Source: Dehalococcoidia bacterium UBA1123
GTDB lineage: Bacteria > Chloroflexota > Dehalococcoidia > Lucifugimonadales > UBA1123
Reading direction: 5' to 3'
NCBI GenBank assembly: GCA_002313895.1
Contig: DCAW01000118.1
Location: forward strand, 1 to 48,295
Length of the DNA stretch: 48,295 nucleotides
Numbering within the stretch: position 1 is the stretch's first letter; the number at the start of each line of letters is the position of its first letter. Below are positions 1 to 9,199 of the stretch, one piece after another. A program made the position numbers and the translations under genes. The notes beneath the pieces are model-generated. The model was not told the origin of the DNA and searched no databases. It saw nothing but the letters and a program-made list of their open reading frames with translations.

Positions 1-1
1 C

Positions 2-1258
2 GAATTGCCGTTGATGGTTCGGGCGGTTGTGGCATCGTTCGCCGCGTTCACATTCGCGACGGCGCCGCTGTTCTGGTCCCAAGCAGTTATTACCGAAGTT
101 TACACACTGAACACATTTTTTGTAGGTGCATTGTGTGTTCAAGCAAGTTATCTTACCGACCGAAATCGGGACCGCGTTAGACTGATGGTGATTACCGGCC
201 TGACTCTGGGAATGGGACTCGGGAATCATCTGACCCTGTTGGCGGTCGCGGTTCCGTTGGGCTTCTGGGTGATTGTGCGAGGGAGCATTTCGCGATCATC
301 TGGCGTGAATTTTATCATTGGTTTGCTAGTCGGTCTATCGGTGTACATTTATCTGCCGATTCGCGCTGCAGCCAATCCGCCGGTTAACTGGGGTGACGCA
401 GCATCGTTGTCAGGACTGTTCTGGGTCGTCAGCGGCCAGGCTTACCAAGACCTTGTATTTGGATCGCCGATTGATTCGCTCGGCCAGAAACTAATCTCGT
501 GGCTGGAGTTGGTATTCGAGCAGTTGAACCCGCTTGGCTTGTTCTTAGCCTTCGGCGGAACATCGGCGCTGTGGAAATCTGAACGATGGTTGATGGGCGC
601 GACCGCGATTTCCGCGGCGAGTCTGCTGGCATACAGTATTTTTTACAACACCTTCGATTCGCAAGTCCTCACGATTCCGGCTTTCTTTATCATATCCGCG
701 TACTCTGGCTTGGGACTATTTAGCATATTGGCGAGCGTCTCGAAATGGGCAGTCGAAAATATCAATAGCGACAGCCCAGATTCTTTGAAACGCAACCTAC
801 CAGTCGTGGTTCTGATCCTGGTTGCTTTCGTGGCTGTTCCTACGATCGCGATATATCTGAATTACGGCTCACAGGATCGGAGCGAGGACAGGCGAGCGTC
901 CGCATATGCCGAGCGGGTTCTGGACACAGTGTCTCCGGGAGCAATCGTGTTGAGCGATACTGAGGACCGAACATTCGCGTTGTGGTACTACGGGTTCGTC
1001 GAACAAAACGAAAAAGAAATCATCCCGGTGTCATCACGCCTGCTCCAATTCGACTGGTATTGGCAAAGCCTGAATGAGCGGCATCCCGCTATCTTCCCTG
1101 CCCAGATACCGAAAGATGTCGCCGAGGCGCTGGTGACAATCGTTGGAACAGCTTCAGATGATCCCGGAGTGTATTTCACGTTCTTCCATACATTTTTGGT
1201 GGACAATTTTGAATTGACATCCGACATCCCCGGTCTCTTTAAAGCGAATCCCAAGTGA
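2..1258 (+). CDS. DUF2723-family polytopic membrane protein, 5'-truncated by window edge
   Basis: The reading frame is open from the first bases and ends at TGA 1256-1258. The true start lies upstream, because the N-terminal membrane region expected in the family is missing. What remains begins inside the family-typical stretch with F-W-S-Q-A-V-I-T-E-V-Y and continues through about eight hydrophobic segments up to residue ~290. A soluble tail follows, containing LSDTEDRTFALWY-like residues. DUF2723 proteins resemble glycosyltransferase-C (O-mannosyltransferase-like) membrane enzymes that act on lipid-linked sugars, but the substrate is unknown. I see the family signature; the glycosyl-transfer role is inferred. 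The gene is monocistronic as far as visible, with the next gene 100 bases downstream. Confidence 0.75.
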   Translation, partial: ELPLMVRAVVASFAAFTFATAPLFWSQAVITEVYTLNTFFVGALCVQASYLTDRNRDRVRLMVITGLTLGMGLGNHLTLLAVAVPLGFWVIVRGSISRSSGVNFIIGLLVGLSVYIYLPIRAAANPPVNWGDAASLSGLFWVVSGQAYQDLVFGSPIDSLGQKLISWLELVFEQLNPLGLFLAFGGTSALWKSERWLMGATAISAASLLAYSIFYNTFDSQVLTIPAFFIISAYSGLGLFSILASVSKWAVENINSDSPDSLKRNLPVVVLILVAFVAVPTIAIYLNYGSQDRSEDRRASAYAERVLDTVSPGAIVLSDTEDRTFALWYYGFVEQNEKEIIPVSSRLLQFDWYWQSLNERHPAIFPAQIPKDVAEALVTIVGTASDDPGVYFTFFHTFLVDNFELTSDIPGLFKANPK

Positions 1259-1358
1259 GCGCACTCCTTTTGCAATCCATTTGACCCTCTTGATGCAACC
1301 GCATAAACTTCCCGATGCTAAAATGACAATTTCAAGAACTGAAGCTAGGGAGACAAGA

Positions 1359-2525
1359 ATGACTGAATCTGCTTCGTTGGAATACGGTCCCATCCAGCCG
1401 GATGAAGCCCAACCGCTGTGGACATTGATCGATCAGGCTCTGCATCGGGCGATGCAACCGGGCTGGGCGGAACATGTTGGAGCCGAAAATTTCCGGGCCA
1501 TTCGGCAAAATGGCAAGCTCGCTGGCGGCATGGGCATCATGAACATGGGCCAGTGGTTCGGAGGAAGAATCGTCCCAACTGCTGGAGTCACCGCTGTCGG
1601 AGTCGCACCTGAGTTTCGAGGCGGCGGCGCGGCTTCAGCGTTGCTAAAAAACGCTTTGGAGGAGATGCACGAAAACAGAACTCCGATTTCTACACTCTTC
1701 CCTTCGACGCTCACTGTCTATCGCCGTTCTGGCTACGAACGCGCAGGTGTGAGCACGGTTTACCAACTCCCAACCCAGGAGATCGACGTCCGATCTCGTG
1801 ATCTGGATATCGTGGAGGCCGACGAATCACACCGAGAAGACATCTTTTTGACGTATAATGCTCGCGCCGAAATCACATCGGGCAACCTAGATCGTCACTC
1901 ATTGATGTGGGACCCTATCCTCGGTTTTGGCGGACGGCGGGTGTTCACCTATTTGATCACGAACGACGGCGAGACCGAAGGCTACATAATTTTCCAGCAG
2001 TCAAGAGGCGCAGATCATATTAGGGTTCGGGACCTTTGCGTCCTGACACAGGGCGCCGCGTTGCGACTTCTCAGGTTCTTCGCAGACCACCGCTCGACTA
2101 TCGACACTGTGTCCTGGAACGGCTCTCCTGCGGATCCGCTTGTTCACCTTCTTGGCGAGCAGATTGCTCAACCCACTCGCACCAGGGATTGGGTATTGCG
2201 GATAATCGACGTCCAAGACGCTCTCTCAGCCAGAGGTTACCCTCGAAACTACGAAGGCGAGTTGCACATCGCCGTCGCCGACGAATTATTGCCCTGGAAC
2301 GATGGAAATTTCGTTCTCAAAGTCGCTGATGGCAAAGGCCAGGTTTACAAAGGCGGACGCGGCGACTTGAAAATCGGTGTCCGAGGGTTGGCGTCGTTGT
2401 TCTCAGGCCATCTGACACCCTCCGAAATCAAGACACTTGGAGGCTTGGAGGGGACAGAATCGGCGACGGGAGACGCATCCCTGATGTTCGCGAGTCCTCG
2501 TCCGTGGATGGCCGACCATTTCTAG
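1359..2525 (+). CDS. GNAT N-acetyltransferase of the Eis type with C-terminal sterol-carrier-like domain
   Basis: A 388-residue protein. The ATG at 1359 was chosen because an AGGGAG Shine-Dalgarno lies just upstream (1347-1352) and the earlier in-frame ATG at 1281 has none. Residues ~5-140 form a GNAT fold: the acetyl-CoA loop reads V-A-P-E-F-R-G-G-G-A-A-S-A-L-L, followed by the T-L-F-P-S strand and the Y-R-R-S-G-Y-E motif typical of Eis/YdeM-like enzymes. A second degenerate GNAT half (to ~290) and a C-terminal SCP2-like domain (ending with S-L-M-F-A-S-P-R-P) complete the three-domain Eis architecture. Eis enzymes acetylate amines such as aminoglycosides or lysines; the substrate here is unknown. 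It converges on leuB with a 21-base gap. Confidence 0.8.
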   Translation: MTESASLEYGPIQPDEAQPLWTLIDQALHRAMQPGWAEHVGAENFRAIRQNGKLAGGMGIMNMGQWFGGRIVPTAGVTAVGVAPEFRGGGAASALLKNALEEMHENRTPISTLFPSTLTVYRRSGYERAGVSTVYQLPTQEIDVRSRDLDIVEADESHREDIFLTYNARAEITSGNLDRHSLMWDPILGFGGRRVFTYLITNDGETEGYIIFQQSRGADHIRVRDLCVLTQGAALRLLRFFADHRSTIDTVSWNGSPADPLVHLLGEQIAQPTRTRDWVLRIIDVQDALSARGYPRNYEGELHIAVADELLPWNDGNFVLKVADGKGQVYKGGRGDLKIGVRGLASLFSGHLTPSEIKTLGGLEGTESATGDASLMFASPRPWMADHF

Positions 2526-2546
2526 TCTGCGATTGGGATAGAGAGG

Positions 2547-3644
2547 CTACACTCGGCCGGCGATAACGCTTCCCATCCGCACTGTGTCCGTCAACTCGCC
2601 GCCATCGCCCGCGATATCTGCGGTGCGGTATCCTTCCGCCAGCACCCCTTCCACCGCTTCTTCAATGGCTGTGGCCTCCTCGTCAAGGCCTAATGAAAGC
2701 TGGAGCATTGATGCGGCGCTGAGTATTGTGCCAATTGGGTTGGCGATTCCCTGCCCCGCAATGTCAGGGGCCGAGCCGTGAATCGGTTCGTAGAGGCTGA
2801 TAGGCTGCTTCTTCCGGCTCGACGGATCAGGAAGCCCCGCAAGGCTGGCAGATGGCAACATGCCCATCGAACCCGCCAACACCGAGGCTTCGTCCGTCAA
2901 AATGTCGCCAAACATATTTTCCGCGACGATTACATCGTAGTGACTGGGATTGCTGATCAACTGCATCGCGGCGGCATCTACTAGGATGTGCTCAAGTTCG
3001 ACATCCGGGTAGTCGGCAGATACCTCGACTGCTATTTCGCGCCAAAGTCTTGACGATTCCAACACGTTAGCCTTGTCGACAGATGTAAGTAGTTTGCGAC
3101 GCCCTCGCGCCAACTCGAAGCCAACCCGCAATATTCGGACGATCTCCTTTTCTGTGTACTTGAGTGTATCGACGCTCCGCCTTCCTCTGGACGTGTTCCA
3201 ACGCTTCTTTGGTTGAGCGAAGTAGAGGCCGCCCGTCAGCTCGCGAACCACGATCATGTCCACACCTTCAAGCAGTTCCGGTTTGACCGGACTGGCGTTG
3301 ATTAGCGTGGGATAGACTTTTACTGGGCGAAGGTTCGCAAATAGTCCCAACTGCTTGCGGATTGCGAGAATACCGTCTTCGGGCCGCACCTTGGCTTGTG
3401 GATCGTCCCACTTCGGCCCCCCCACGGCGCCAAACAGCACGGCGTCGGAGTTCAGGCACATCTCGATTGTCTCATCGGGCAAAGCTGATCCTGTCGCGTC
3501 GATAGCTCCGCCTCCTACGATTCCGTATGCGAGGTCGAAATCGTGGCCAAATCTTCTGCCAACGGCTTCCAAAACCTTCACCGATTCGTCAATGACCTCC
3601 GGCCCAATGCCATCCCCTGGCAGGACAGTGATTTTGTATTCCAT
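2547..3644 (-). CDS. leuB: 3-isopropylmalate dehydrogenase
   Basis: A full-length 365-residue enzyme that oxidises and decarboxylates (2R,3S)-3-isopropylmalate to 2-oxoisocaproate with NAD+ in leucine synthesis. Visible family motifs are the N-terminal L-P-G-D-G-I-G-P-E-V, the substrate loop V-V-R-E-L-T-G-G-L-Y-F, the metal/substrate strand V-D-A-A-A-M-Q-L-I, the E-N-M-F-G-D-I-L-T-D-E-A signature and the NAD-site E-P-I-H-G-S-A-P-D-I. The ATG at 3644 follows a GGAGC ribosome site. It is divergent from the FAD oxidoreductase across about 96 bases. No other leu genes are nearby, although leuS with a leucine T-box lies about 1.3 kb away. Confidence 0.96.
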   Translation of the reverse strand: MEYKITVLPGDGIGPEVIDESVKVLEAVGRRFGHDFDLAYGIVGGGAIDATGSALPDETIEMCLNSDAVLFGAVGGPKWDDPQAKVRPEDGILAIRKQLGLFANLRPVKVYPTLINASPVKPELLEGVDMIVVRELTGGLYFAQPKKRWNTSRGRRSVDTLKYTEKEIVRILRVGFELARGRRKLLTSVDKANVLESSRLWREIAVEVSADYPDVELEHILVDAAAMQLISNPSHYDVIVAENMFGDILTDEASVLAGSMGMLPSASLAGLPDPSSRKKQPISLYEPIHGSAPDIAGQGIANPIGTILSAASMLQLSLGLDEEATAIEEAVEGVLAEGYRTADIAGDGGELTDTVRMGSVIAGRV

Positions 3645-3670
3645 ACCCAGCGCTCCTGGTTGTTGTTATT

Positions 3671-3700
3671 TTGCAAAGTCTCTAATGCGGGGCGTATTAT
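3671..3700 (+). promoter_or_regulatory. Candidate sigma-70 promoter for the FAD oxidoreductase
   Basis: TTGCAA at 3671-3676, an 18-base spacer and TATTAT at 3695-3700. It sits in the 96-base divergent gap and places a transcription start about 35 bases before the ATG at 3741. The boxes are good but not perfect, and the assignment rests on sequence match alone. Confidence 0.45.
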
Positions 3701-3740
3701 ATGCGAAATTGATTCACAGCGCAGGCATAGAGGCAAGCAC

Positions 3741-4913
3741 ATGACCGTAACTACCGAAGCCGTAATCATCGGTGGCGGAGTAATGGGAACCAGCATCCTG
3801 TATAACCTGGTTTCAAGGGGCGTTAAATCTCCGATTCTATTAGAGCGCGACACGCTCGGTTCAGGCTCCACGGGCCGGTCCTCTGGTGCCATCAGGATGC
3901 ACTATTCAACCGAGGTGAACGCGCGGTTGGCGTGGGAGTCTTTGAAGATTTTTCGAGACTGGGACTCGATGGTCGGAGGTGGCCAAGTTGGATTCGTGAA
4001 GACTGGCTATATGGTTTTTGTGCCTGACGATGCCAAAGACGCATTTCGGCAGAACATCGAGATGCAACAGAAAGTTGGGATCGCCACGGAGATCGTCTCG
4101 ATGCAGGAAGCGCGAGAATTGGCCCCCGCATTTCGCCTGGACGAGTCAGAAGCGTTCGCCTGGGAATCTGAATCTGGTCACGGCGACCCATCCGCGACTG
4201 CGTTGGCGTACTCGACCCGCGCAAGAGAGTCAGGCGCCCGCGTGATTTTGGAATCGCCTGCCACACGAGTTGAAATTACCGCTGGTCGCGTGTCAGCAGT
4301 GGAGACCGCCAACGAGCGATACGAAACCAGTACCGCGGTCATAGCCACCGGCCCGTGGTCGAGTAGATTCCTGACACATCTGGGGATCAAACTGCCGCTG
4401 AAACCGACCCGTCACGAGGTCATCCTCCTGAGACGCACAACAGACGCGATTCCCAACCATCCGGGCGGCGGAGACATGAGTAATCTCATATATTTCCGGC
4501 CCGAAGGCCCCGACCTCACGTTGGTCGGCAACGGCAACCGCGAGGAAGAGGCCAACCCAGACGCCTACAACCCCAGAGCGACTATGGACTTTGTTCAGGA
4601 CATCTGGGGCCGTCTCGCCAAGCGCCTGCCTGGCATCGAGGACGCCGAACTATTCACAGGCTATGCAGGTCTCTATACCACAACACCCGACCTCCACCAG
4701 GTCGTAGACAAAGTAGACGGCATCGAGGGCCTGTACATCTGCACAGGATTCAGCGGACACGGATTCAAACTGGCTCCTGCCATCGGCGTCGCCGTGTCCG
4801 AGTTAATCCTGGAAGGCGATGCAAAACTTTTGGACATTTCATCGTTGAGAATGAGCCGATTCGCCGAGGGCGACCTGAACTCGACGCGGTACTCGTTCAA
4901 AGTGATTGCGTAG
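3741..4913 (+). CDS. FAD-dependent oxidoreductase of the DAO / sarcosine oxidase beta type
   Basis: A 390-residue flavoenzyme of the D-amino-acid-oxidase superfamily, which oxidises C-N bonds of secondary or tertiary amines such as sarcosine or dimethylglycine. The N-terminus carries the FAD dinucleotide motif I-I-G-G-G-V-M-G-T-S and the following L-E-R-D-T-L-G-S-G-S-T-G-R-S-S-G-A loop that covers FAD. The C-terminus has the G-F-S-G-H-G-F-K-L-A-P-A-I-G segment that closes the flavin site. The reading frame extends upstream, but homology begins at the ATG of 3741. It stands alone, without the alpha/gamma/delta subunits of heterotetrameric sarcosine oxidase, so a monomeric amine oxidase or dehydrogenase is likely. 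The substrate is unresolved. Confidence 0.85.
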   Translation: MTVTTEAVIIGGGVMGTSILYNLVSRGVKSPILLERDTLGSGSTGRSSGAIRMHYSTEVNARLAWESLKIFRDWDSMVGGGQVGFVKTGYMVFVPDDAKDAFRQNIEMQQKVGIATEIVSMQEARELAPAFRLDESEAFAWESESGHGDPSATALAYSTRARESGARVILESPATRVEITAGRVSAVETANERYETSTAVIATGPWSSRFLTHLGIKLPLKPTRHEVILLRRTTDAIPNHPGGGDMSNLIYFRPEGPDLTLVGNGNREEEANPDAYNPRATMDFVQDIWGRLAKRLPGIEDAELFTGYAGLYTTTPDLHQVVDKVDGIEGLYICTGFSGHGFKLAPAIGVAVSELILEGDAKLLDISSLRMSRFAEGDLNSTRYSFKVIA

Positions 4914-4924
4914 CGGTCTAGATT

Positions 4925-7393
4925 CTAGCCAGCCACGATGTTCACCAACCGGCCTGGCACATATATGACTTTCGACACGTCTTTGCCCTGGATATGAGGC
5001 TGGATTTTCGGGCTGGACAGAGCGGTCTCCTTGGCGGTGTCTTCCTCGATTCCGACCGGAACTTCGATTCGGTCTCTCAGCCGACCGTTGACCTGAACCA
5101 CCAACGTGATCGTCTCGTCGGCGGCCAGGGATTCGTCCCATTCGGGCCATGATTGGGTATGAACGCTGGATTCGTGGCCCGTCGCCTCCCAAAGTTCTTC
5201 TGACAAGTATGGGGTAATAGGCGCCATCATTGCCACCAGATTGCTGACGGCTTCGTTCCAGGCGTCTGACGTCAGGTCCGAGCGCTCCCATGCTTGAGTC
5301 AGTGTGTTAGTTAACTCCATCAACGAAGCGATGGCGGTGTTGAACTTGAAGCTGTCCATGTCGTCGGAGACTTTCTTGATTGTCTTGTGCAGGGCACGCT
5401 GAACGTCGCGTACAGAGTTTTCGTTAACAGGGCTGTGGTCCAACTCTGATGAGTCACGATTCGCGACCTCCCAGACTCGATTCGCCCAGCGCGCGACCCC
5501 ATTGATGCCCGAATCGCTCCAGTCGCCGCCAGCCTCCCACGGACCGAGGAACATCAGGTACGAACGCACCACGTCCGCGCCGACCTCGTTCACGTAGTCG
5601 TCGGGAGCGATAACATTGCCCCTCGACTTGCTCATCTTCTGGTGCTGGTAGATGATCGTCCCCTGGTTGAATAGCCGAACGAACGGCTCGTCAAAATCAA
5701 TCAAACCGAGGTCTCGCAGCGCTTTTGTGAAGAAACGAGCGTAGAGCAGGTGCATCACGGCGTGCTCGACGCCGCCCGTGTACTGGTCAACGGGGTTCCA
5801 TTTTTTGATCGCTTCGGGGTCGAATGGCCCATCCTGGAACCCGGCGCTGGCGTATCTCAGGAAATACCACGATGAGTCCACGAAGGTGTCCATCGTGTCC
5901 GTCTCCCGCTTGGATGGCCGTCCACAATCTGGGCATGGAACATTGACGAACCCTTCGTGTAAAGCCAGAGGAGACTCACCCGTCGGCAAAAATTCAGCGT
6001 CTTCTGGCAGCACAACAGGCAATTCATCATCTGGAACCGGAACTTCTCCGCACTCCGGGCAGTAGATGATCGGTATGGGCGTGCCCCAGTATCGCTGACG
6101 GGAGACAAGCCAGTCTCGCATTCGGTAGTTGACCTTGCGCTCGCCCCAGCCTTGCGCTTCGATATGGTCGGCTATTTTCTGCAATCCTTCAGAGCTAGAC
6201 AGGCCGTCAAATTCTCCTGAGTTAACCTGTGTCCCTTCTGCGAGATACGCATCTTCGAGGTCGCCACCGTCCCAATCCGGCGGCGCCACAACCACCCGAA
6301 TTGGCAGTCCATATTTTTTTGCGAAAATGAAATCACGGGCGTCATGAGCAGGCACGCCCATGACCACACCAGTCCCGTAGGTGTGCAAAACGTAATCGGC
6401 AGTCAGAATCGGCACCCTCTCGCCGTTCAATCGATTGATGCAATAGGCGCCAGTGAAAACGCCGGTCTTTTCCTTTTCAGTGGATAATCGTTCGATCTCT
6501 GTTTCCAGACTTGCCTGGTGAATGTAGTCCGCCACCTCTGCTTTTTGTTCCTTGATTGTCAACTCAGGAACAAGCGGATGCTCCGGCGCCAAAACCACGA
6601 ACGTCACGCCGAACACAGTGTCGATCCGCGTAGTGAACGTTCGGAGCGTCTTTTGTTCGAGTCCGTATTCCGAAATATCGAACTCTACCTCGACGCCTTC
6701 GCTTCGGCCAACCCAATTAGTCTGCATTGTGTTGATTCGCTCCGGCCAATCGATCTTGGACTGGTCGAGAAGCTCTTCAGCGTAATCAGTGATTTTGAAG
6801 AACCACTGGTTCATGTCCCGTTGCTCAACGGGTGTATCGCTCCTTTCGCACATACCGTCGATTACCTGTTCATTAGCGAGCACGGTTTTGCATGAAGGAC
6901 ACCAGTTCACCGGGGCGAACCCACGATAGGCCAGCCCTTTTTTGTAGAACTGGAGGAAGAACCACTGGTTCCACTTGTAGTAATCGGGAGTGCAGGTGAT
7001 GATCTCCCGGTCCCAGTCATACATCGGCCCCATTGAACGCAACTGCAGTCGCATGTTCTCGATGTTGCTCATGGTCCATTTGAACGGGTGGATACCGCGT
7101 TGAATAGCGGCGTTCTCAGCGTTCAAACCGAAGGCGTCGAACCCCATAGGATGCAAGACATTAAAACCCGACATACGCTTGAAACGGGCATGCAGGTCAG
7201 CGCCCGACATGGCGTACCAGTGACCGATATGGAGGTCTCCAGACGGGTACGGGTACATATGAAGCTCGTACCAGTTAGGTCGAGAGTCGTCATCGTCCAC
7301 GCGGTAGATGCCGTCTTTCTCCCAACGTTCGCGCCACTTGGCTTCGATAGCCTGATGATCGTATCTGGTCGATGTAGTTCTGACTGATGTCAT
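4925..7393 (-). CDS. leuS: Leucyl-tRNA synthetase
   Basis: An 822-residue class Ia synthetase that charges tRNA-Leu. It has the HIGH box (S-G-D-L-H-I-G-H-W) near residue 50, the CP1 editing domain with the T-R-I-D-T-V-F-G and G-V-V-M-G-V-P-A-H-D-A-R-D motifs around 230-350, zinc-type C-P-x-C pairs (W-C-P-S-C and Y-C-P-E-C), the K-M-S-K-S-R-G-N box near 600 and an anticodon-binding C-terminal domain. The start was set at the ATG of 7393. An in-frame ATG further upstream would place the N-terminus inside the T-box terminator hairpin. The stop lies 11 bases from the convergent oxidoreductase stop. Expression is under the T-box leader described separately. Confidence 0.98.
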   Translation of the reverse strand: MTSVRTTSTRYDHQAIEAKWRERWEKDGIYRVDDDDSRPNWYELHMYPYPSGDLHIGHWYAMSGADLHARFKRMSGFNVLHPMGFDAFGLNAENAAIQRGIHPFKWTMSNIENMRLQLRSMGPMYDWDREIITCTPDYYKWNQWFFLQFYKKGLAYRGFAPVNWCPSCKTVLANEQVIDGMCERSDTPVEQRDMNQWFFKITDYAEELLDQSKIDWPERINTMQTNWVGRSEGVEVEFDISEYGLEQKTLRTFTTRIDTVFGVTFVVLAPEHPLVPELTIKEQKAEVADYIHQASLETEIERLSTEKEKTGVFTGAYCINRLNGERVPILTADYVLHTYGTGVVMGVPAHDARDFIFAKKYGLPIRVVVAPPDWDGGDLEDAYLAEGTQVNSGEFDGLSSSEGLQKIADHIEAQGWGERKVNYRMRDWLVSRQRYWGTPIPIIYCPECGEVPVPDDELPVVLPEDAEFLPTGESPLALHEGFVNVPCPDCGRPSKRETDTMDTFVDSSWYFLRYASAGFQDGPFDPEAIKKWNPVDQYTGGVEHAVMHLLYARFFTKALRDLGLIDFDEPFVRLFNQGTIIYQHQKMSKSRGNVIAPDDYVNEVGADVVRSYLMFLGPWEAGGDWSDSGINGVARWANRVWEVANRDSSELDHSPVNENSVRDVQRALHKTIKKVSDDMDSFKFNTAIASLMELTNTLTQAWERSDLTSDAWNEAVSNLVAMMAPITPYLSEELWEATGHESSVHTQSWPEWDESLAADETITLVVQVNGRLRDRIEVPVGIEEDTAKETALSSPKIQPHIQGKDVSKVIYVPGRLVNIVAG

Positions 7394-7430
7394 CCTTAAC
7401 TCCGTCGTGTGTAAACCAAAAACTGAATAT

Positions 7431-7695
7431 AAACAAACATCCCGTCCCGGATTAAGGGACGGGATGTTTGGCATCAAAATTCCCGCGGTACCACCCTAAT
7501 TGTCTGAACGCTTGATCCAGACCACTTTGATCTGCGATAACGGTGCGACCGTCCGGCCCTATTGTGCGAATATATTCAGGCCGGAAGCTCCGAGGCGAGT
7601 TCAAGGCAGTCCTCGCATCAGCTTCCACCAACCGCTGGCTCTCTTGAGCGGGACTGTCCCTTACTACTCCCAATCAACGCCTAATCGTGCGTCTA
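7431..7695 (-). promoter_or_regulatory. T-box leader (leucine specifier) of leuS with intrinsic terminator
   Basis: Reading the minus strand, a GGGAGTAGTAAGGGA segment (AGTA region) opens stem I near 7671. It is followed by the AGAGAG and GGTTGGTGGAAGC distal-loop elements, then a specifier region reading GAACTCG. The candidate specifier codon CTC (7599-7597) encodes leucine, matching the downstream gene. The T-box sequence AGGGTGGTACCGCGGGAA lies at 7497-7480. Immediately after it is a strong terminator: CATCCCGTCCC pairing with GGGACGGGATG (7466-7438), followed by TTTGTTT. By the established mechanism, uncharged tRNA-Leu pairs with the specifier and the T-box bulge and favours the antiterminator, so leuS is read through when leucine is short. 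A TTGACT near 7744 may be the -35 of its promoter. Confidence 0.95.
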
Positions 7696-7758
7696 CCTCA
7701 GCAGCCGCACACAAAAACCGTAGCATAGCCAATTCAAGCGAGTCAAGATTCGAAGCGT

Positions 7759-9171
7759 TCAGCACACGGGACGACTGACGACCGAAGGATCTATACTCCG
7801 GTTCACCAGGTTGCCGTCACCCGCTGAGCCGACAAGGTTGCCGTCCTCGACCATCACTTTGCCTCTGAGAATTGTCGTGGCAGGCCAACCGTGTGCGTGC
7901 CAACCAGCCCAGATGCTGTAATCCTCCATGTGGAGATCGTCTAGCGTCAGCGGCCGGTCGAACAAGGGGTCGATTATTGTGATATCTGCGTCGCTGCCGG
8001 CCGCGATGGCGCCTTTTTTCGGATACATGCCGAATATCTTGGCGGCGTTGGCTGAGGTGATGTCGACCATCCGCTCCAAGGACATGCCCAAATCAACGAC
8101 GCCAACTGAATAGGCGATGCCCACACGAGTCTCGATGCCATTGTGCCCACCAGTCACATCGGCGGTCGTCCTGAACCTGATCTTCTCTTCCCAGGTCGTC
8201 GAAACCAAGTCCGTAGCGACTGTCGATAGCCGGCCATCAAGCAGTCCGGCCCAGAGCGCCTGCCGATCATCCTCTGATTTCAAGGAAGGATAGGTATGGT
8301 ACTTCATGCCGTTGTCTTCGCGATAATTTTCGGCACTGAAGCAGGCGTAATTGTGAAGCGTCTCGCCGTAGATAGCCTGACCGCGGCTCCGAGCCTCGCC
8401 CACTGCCTCGACACCCTCCAATGCGCTGACGTGGACGAAATATACTGGACAGTTTTTCTGTTCGGCCAGCCTTATTACCCGTCGGAAAGAAACGTCTTCA
8501 GAGAGTTTGGTGTGAATCTGGTGCATCTGCCACCATTCGACGTTGCCCTGATCCTCCGCGTTGTCGTAGTTGTAATGGACCATGTCGTCGTCCTCGGAAT
8601 GGACCAGAAGCATGCCTCCGGCTTCGGCGACTTGCTCCATGATTAGAGAAAGCCTGCCGAAGTCGGTCTTGTTGTTTTGCAATTGCGCGCTTGGAGGCCG
8701 AATGCTTGTCGTGAATATCTTGAAGCTGGGAAACCCTGCTTCGACAAGCTCGCCTATCTGGTGGATTGAGGTATTATCAGCGCCGCTGGTGAATATCGGA
8801 TGGTAGGAATAGTCGGTGTAGCCTTGGCCCTCCCATCGTTCGGCCGCTTCGCCCATTGCATGCAGCAGATCGTGGCCGGCGACCTGAGTGGCGAAGTCCA
8901 GAACCGTGGTCGTTCCGCCGTAGATAGCCGCCTTGGACACAGGCTCCGCCGCTGAGCGTTCGGGTTGGCGCGGCCCGCCGATGTGCGCGTGGGGTTCTAT
9001 GCCTCCAGGGATAACGATCTTGCCGGTGCCGTCAATTACTCGCGCTCCATCGGGAGAAATGGTTCCTGGCTGAGCGACGGCGACAATCTGCTCTCCTTCG
9101 ACTGCGACATCCAGGTTTCCGACTCCAGCAGGGGTGACCACCTGTCCGCCCTTGATGATCAGATCTACCAT
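7759..9171 (-). CDS. Dihydropyrimidinase / D-hydantoinase family amidohydrolase
   Basis: A 470-residue cyclic amidohydrolase that opens hydantoin or dihydropyrimidine rings. It has the N-terminal beta-sandwich start (D-L-I-I-K-G-G-Q-V-V-T) and the metal motif P-H-A-H-I-G-G near residue 61. The carboxylated lysine lies in S-F-K-I-F near residue 150, histidines in L-L-V-H-S-E-D and Y-F-V-H-V-S-A-L-E, and the aspartate in V-A-T-D-L near residue 311. Where dihydropyrimidinases usually have D-H after the strand, this protein has D-L, so specificity may differ. The ATG at 9171 follows AAGAGGTT. It lies 28 bases after the dehydrogenase gene on the same strand, so the two probably share a transcript and may act in one catabolic route. 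That route is inferred only. Confidence 0.88.
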   Translation of the reverse strand: MVDLIIKGGQVVTPAGVGNLDVAVEGEQIVAVAQPGTISPDGARVIDGTGKIVIPGGIEPHAHIGGPRQPERSAAEPVSKAAIYGGTTTVLDFATQVAGHDLLHAMGEAAERWEGQGYTDYSYHPIFTSGADNTSIHQIGELVEAGFPSFKIFTTSIRPPSAQLQNNKTDFGRLSLIMEQVAEAGGMLLVHSEDDDMVHYNYDNAEDQGNVEWWQMHQIHTKLSEDVSFRRVIRLAEQKNCPVYFVHVSALEGVEAVGEARSRGQAIYGETLHNYACFSAENYREDNGMKYHTYPSLKSEDDRQALWAGLLDGRLSTVATDLVSTTWEEKIRFRTTADVTGGHNGIETRVGIAYSVGVVDLGMSLERMVDITSANAAKIFGMYPKKGAIAAGSDADITIIDPLFDRPLTLDDLHMEDYSIWAGWHAHGWPATTILRGKVMVEDGNLVGSAGDGNLVNRSIDPSVVSRPVC

Positions 9172-9199
9172 AACTAACCTCTTTCACTTTTTGTTAATA

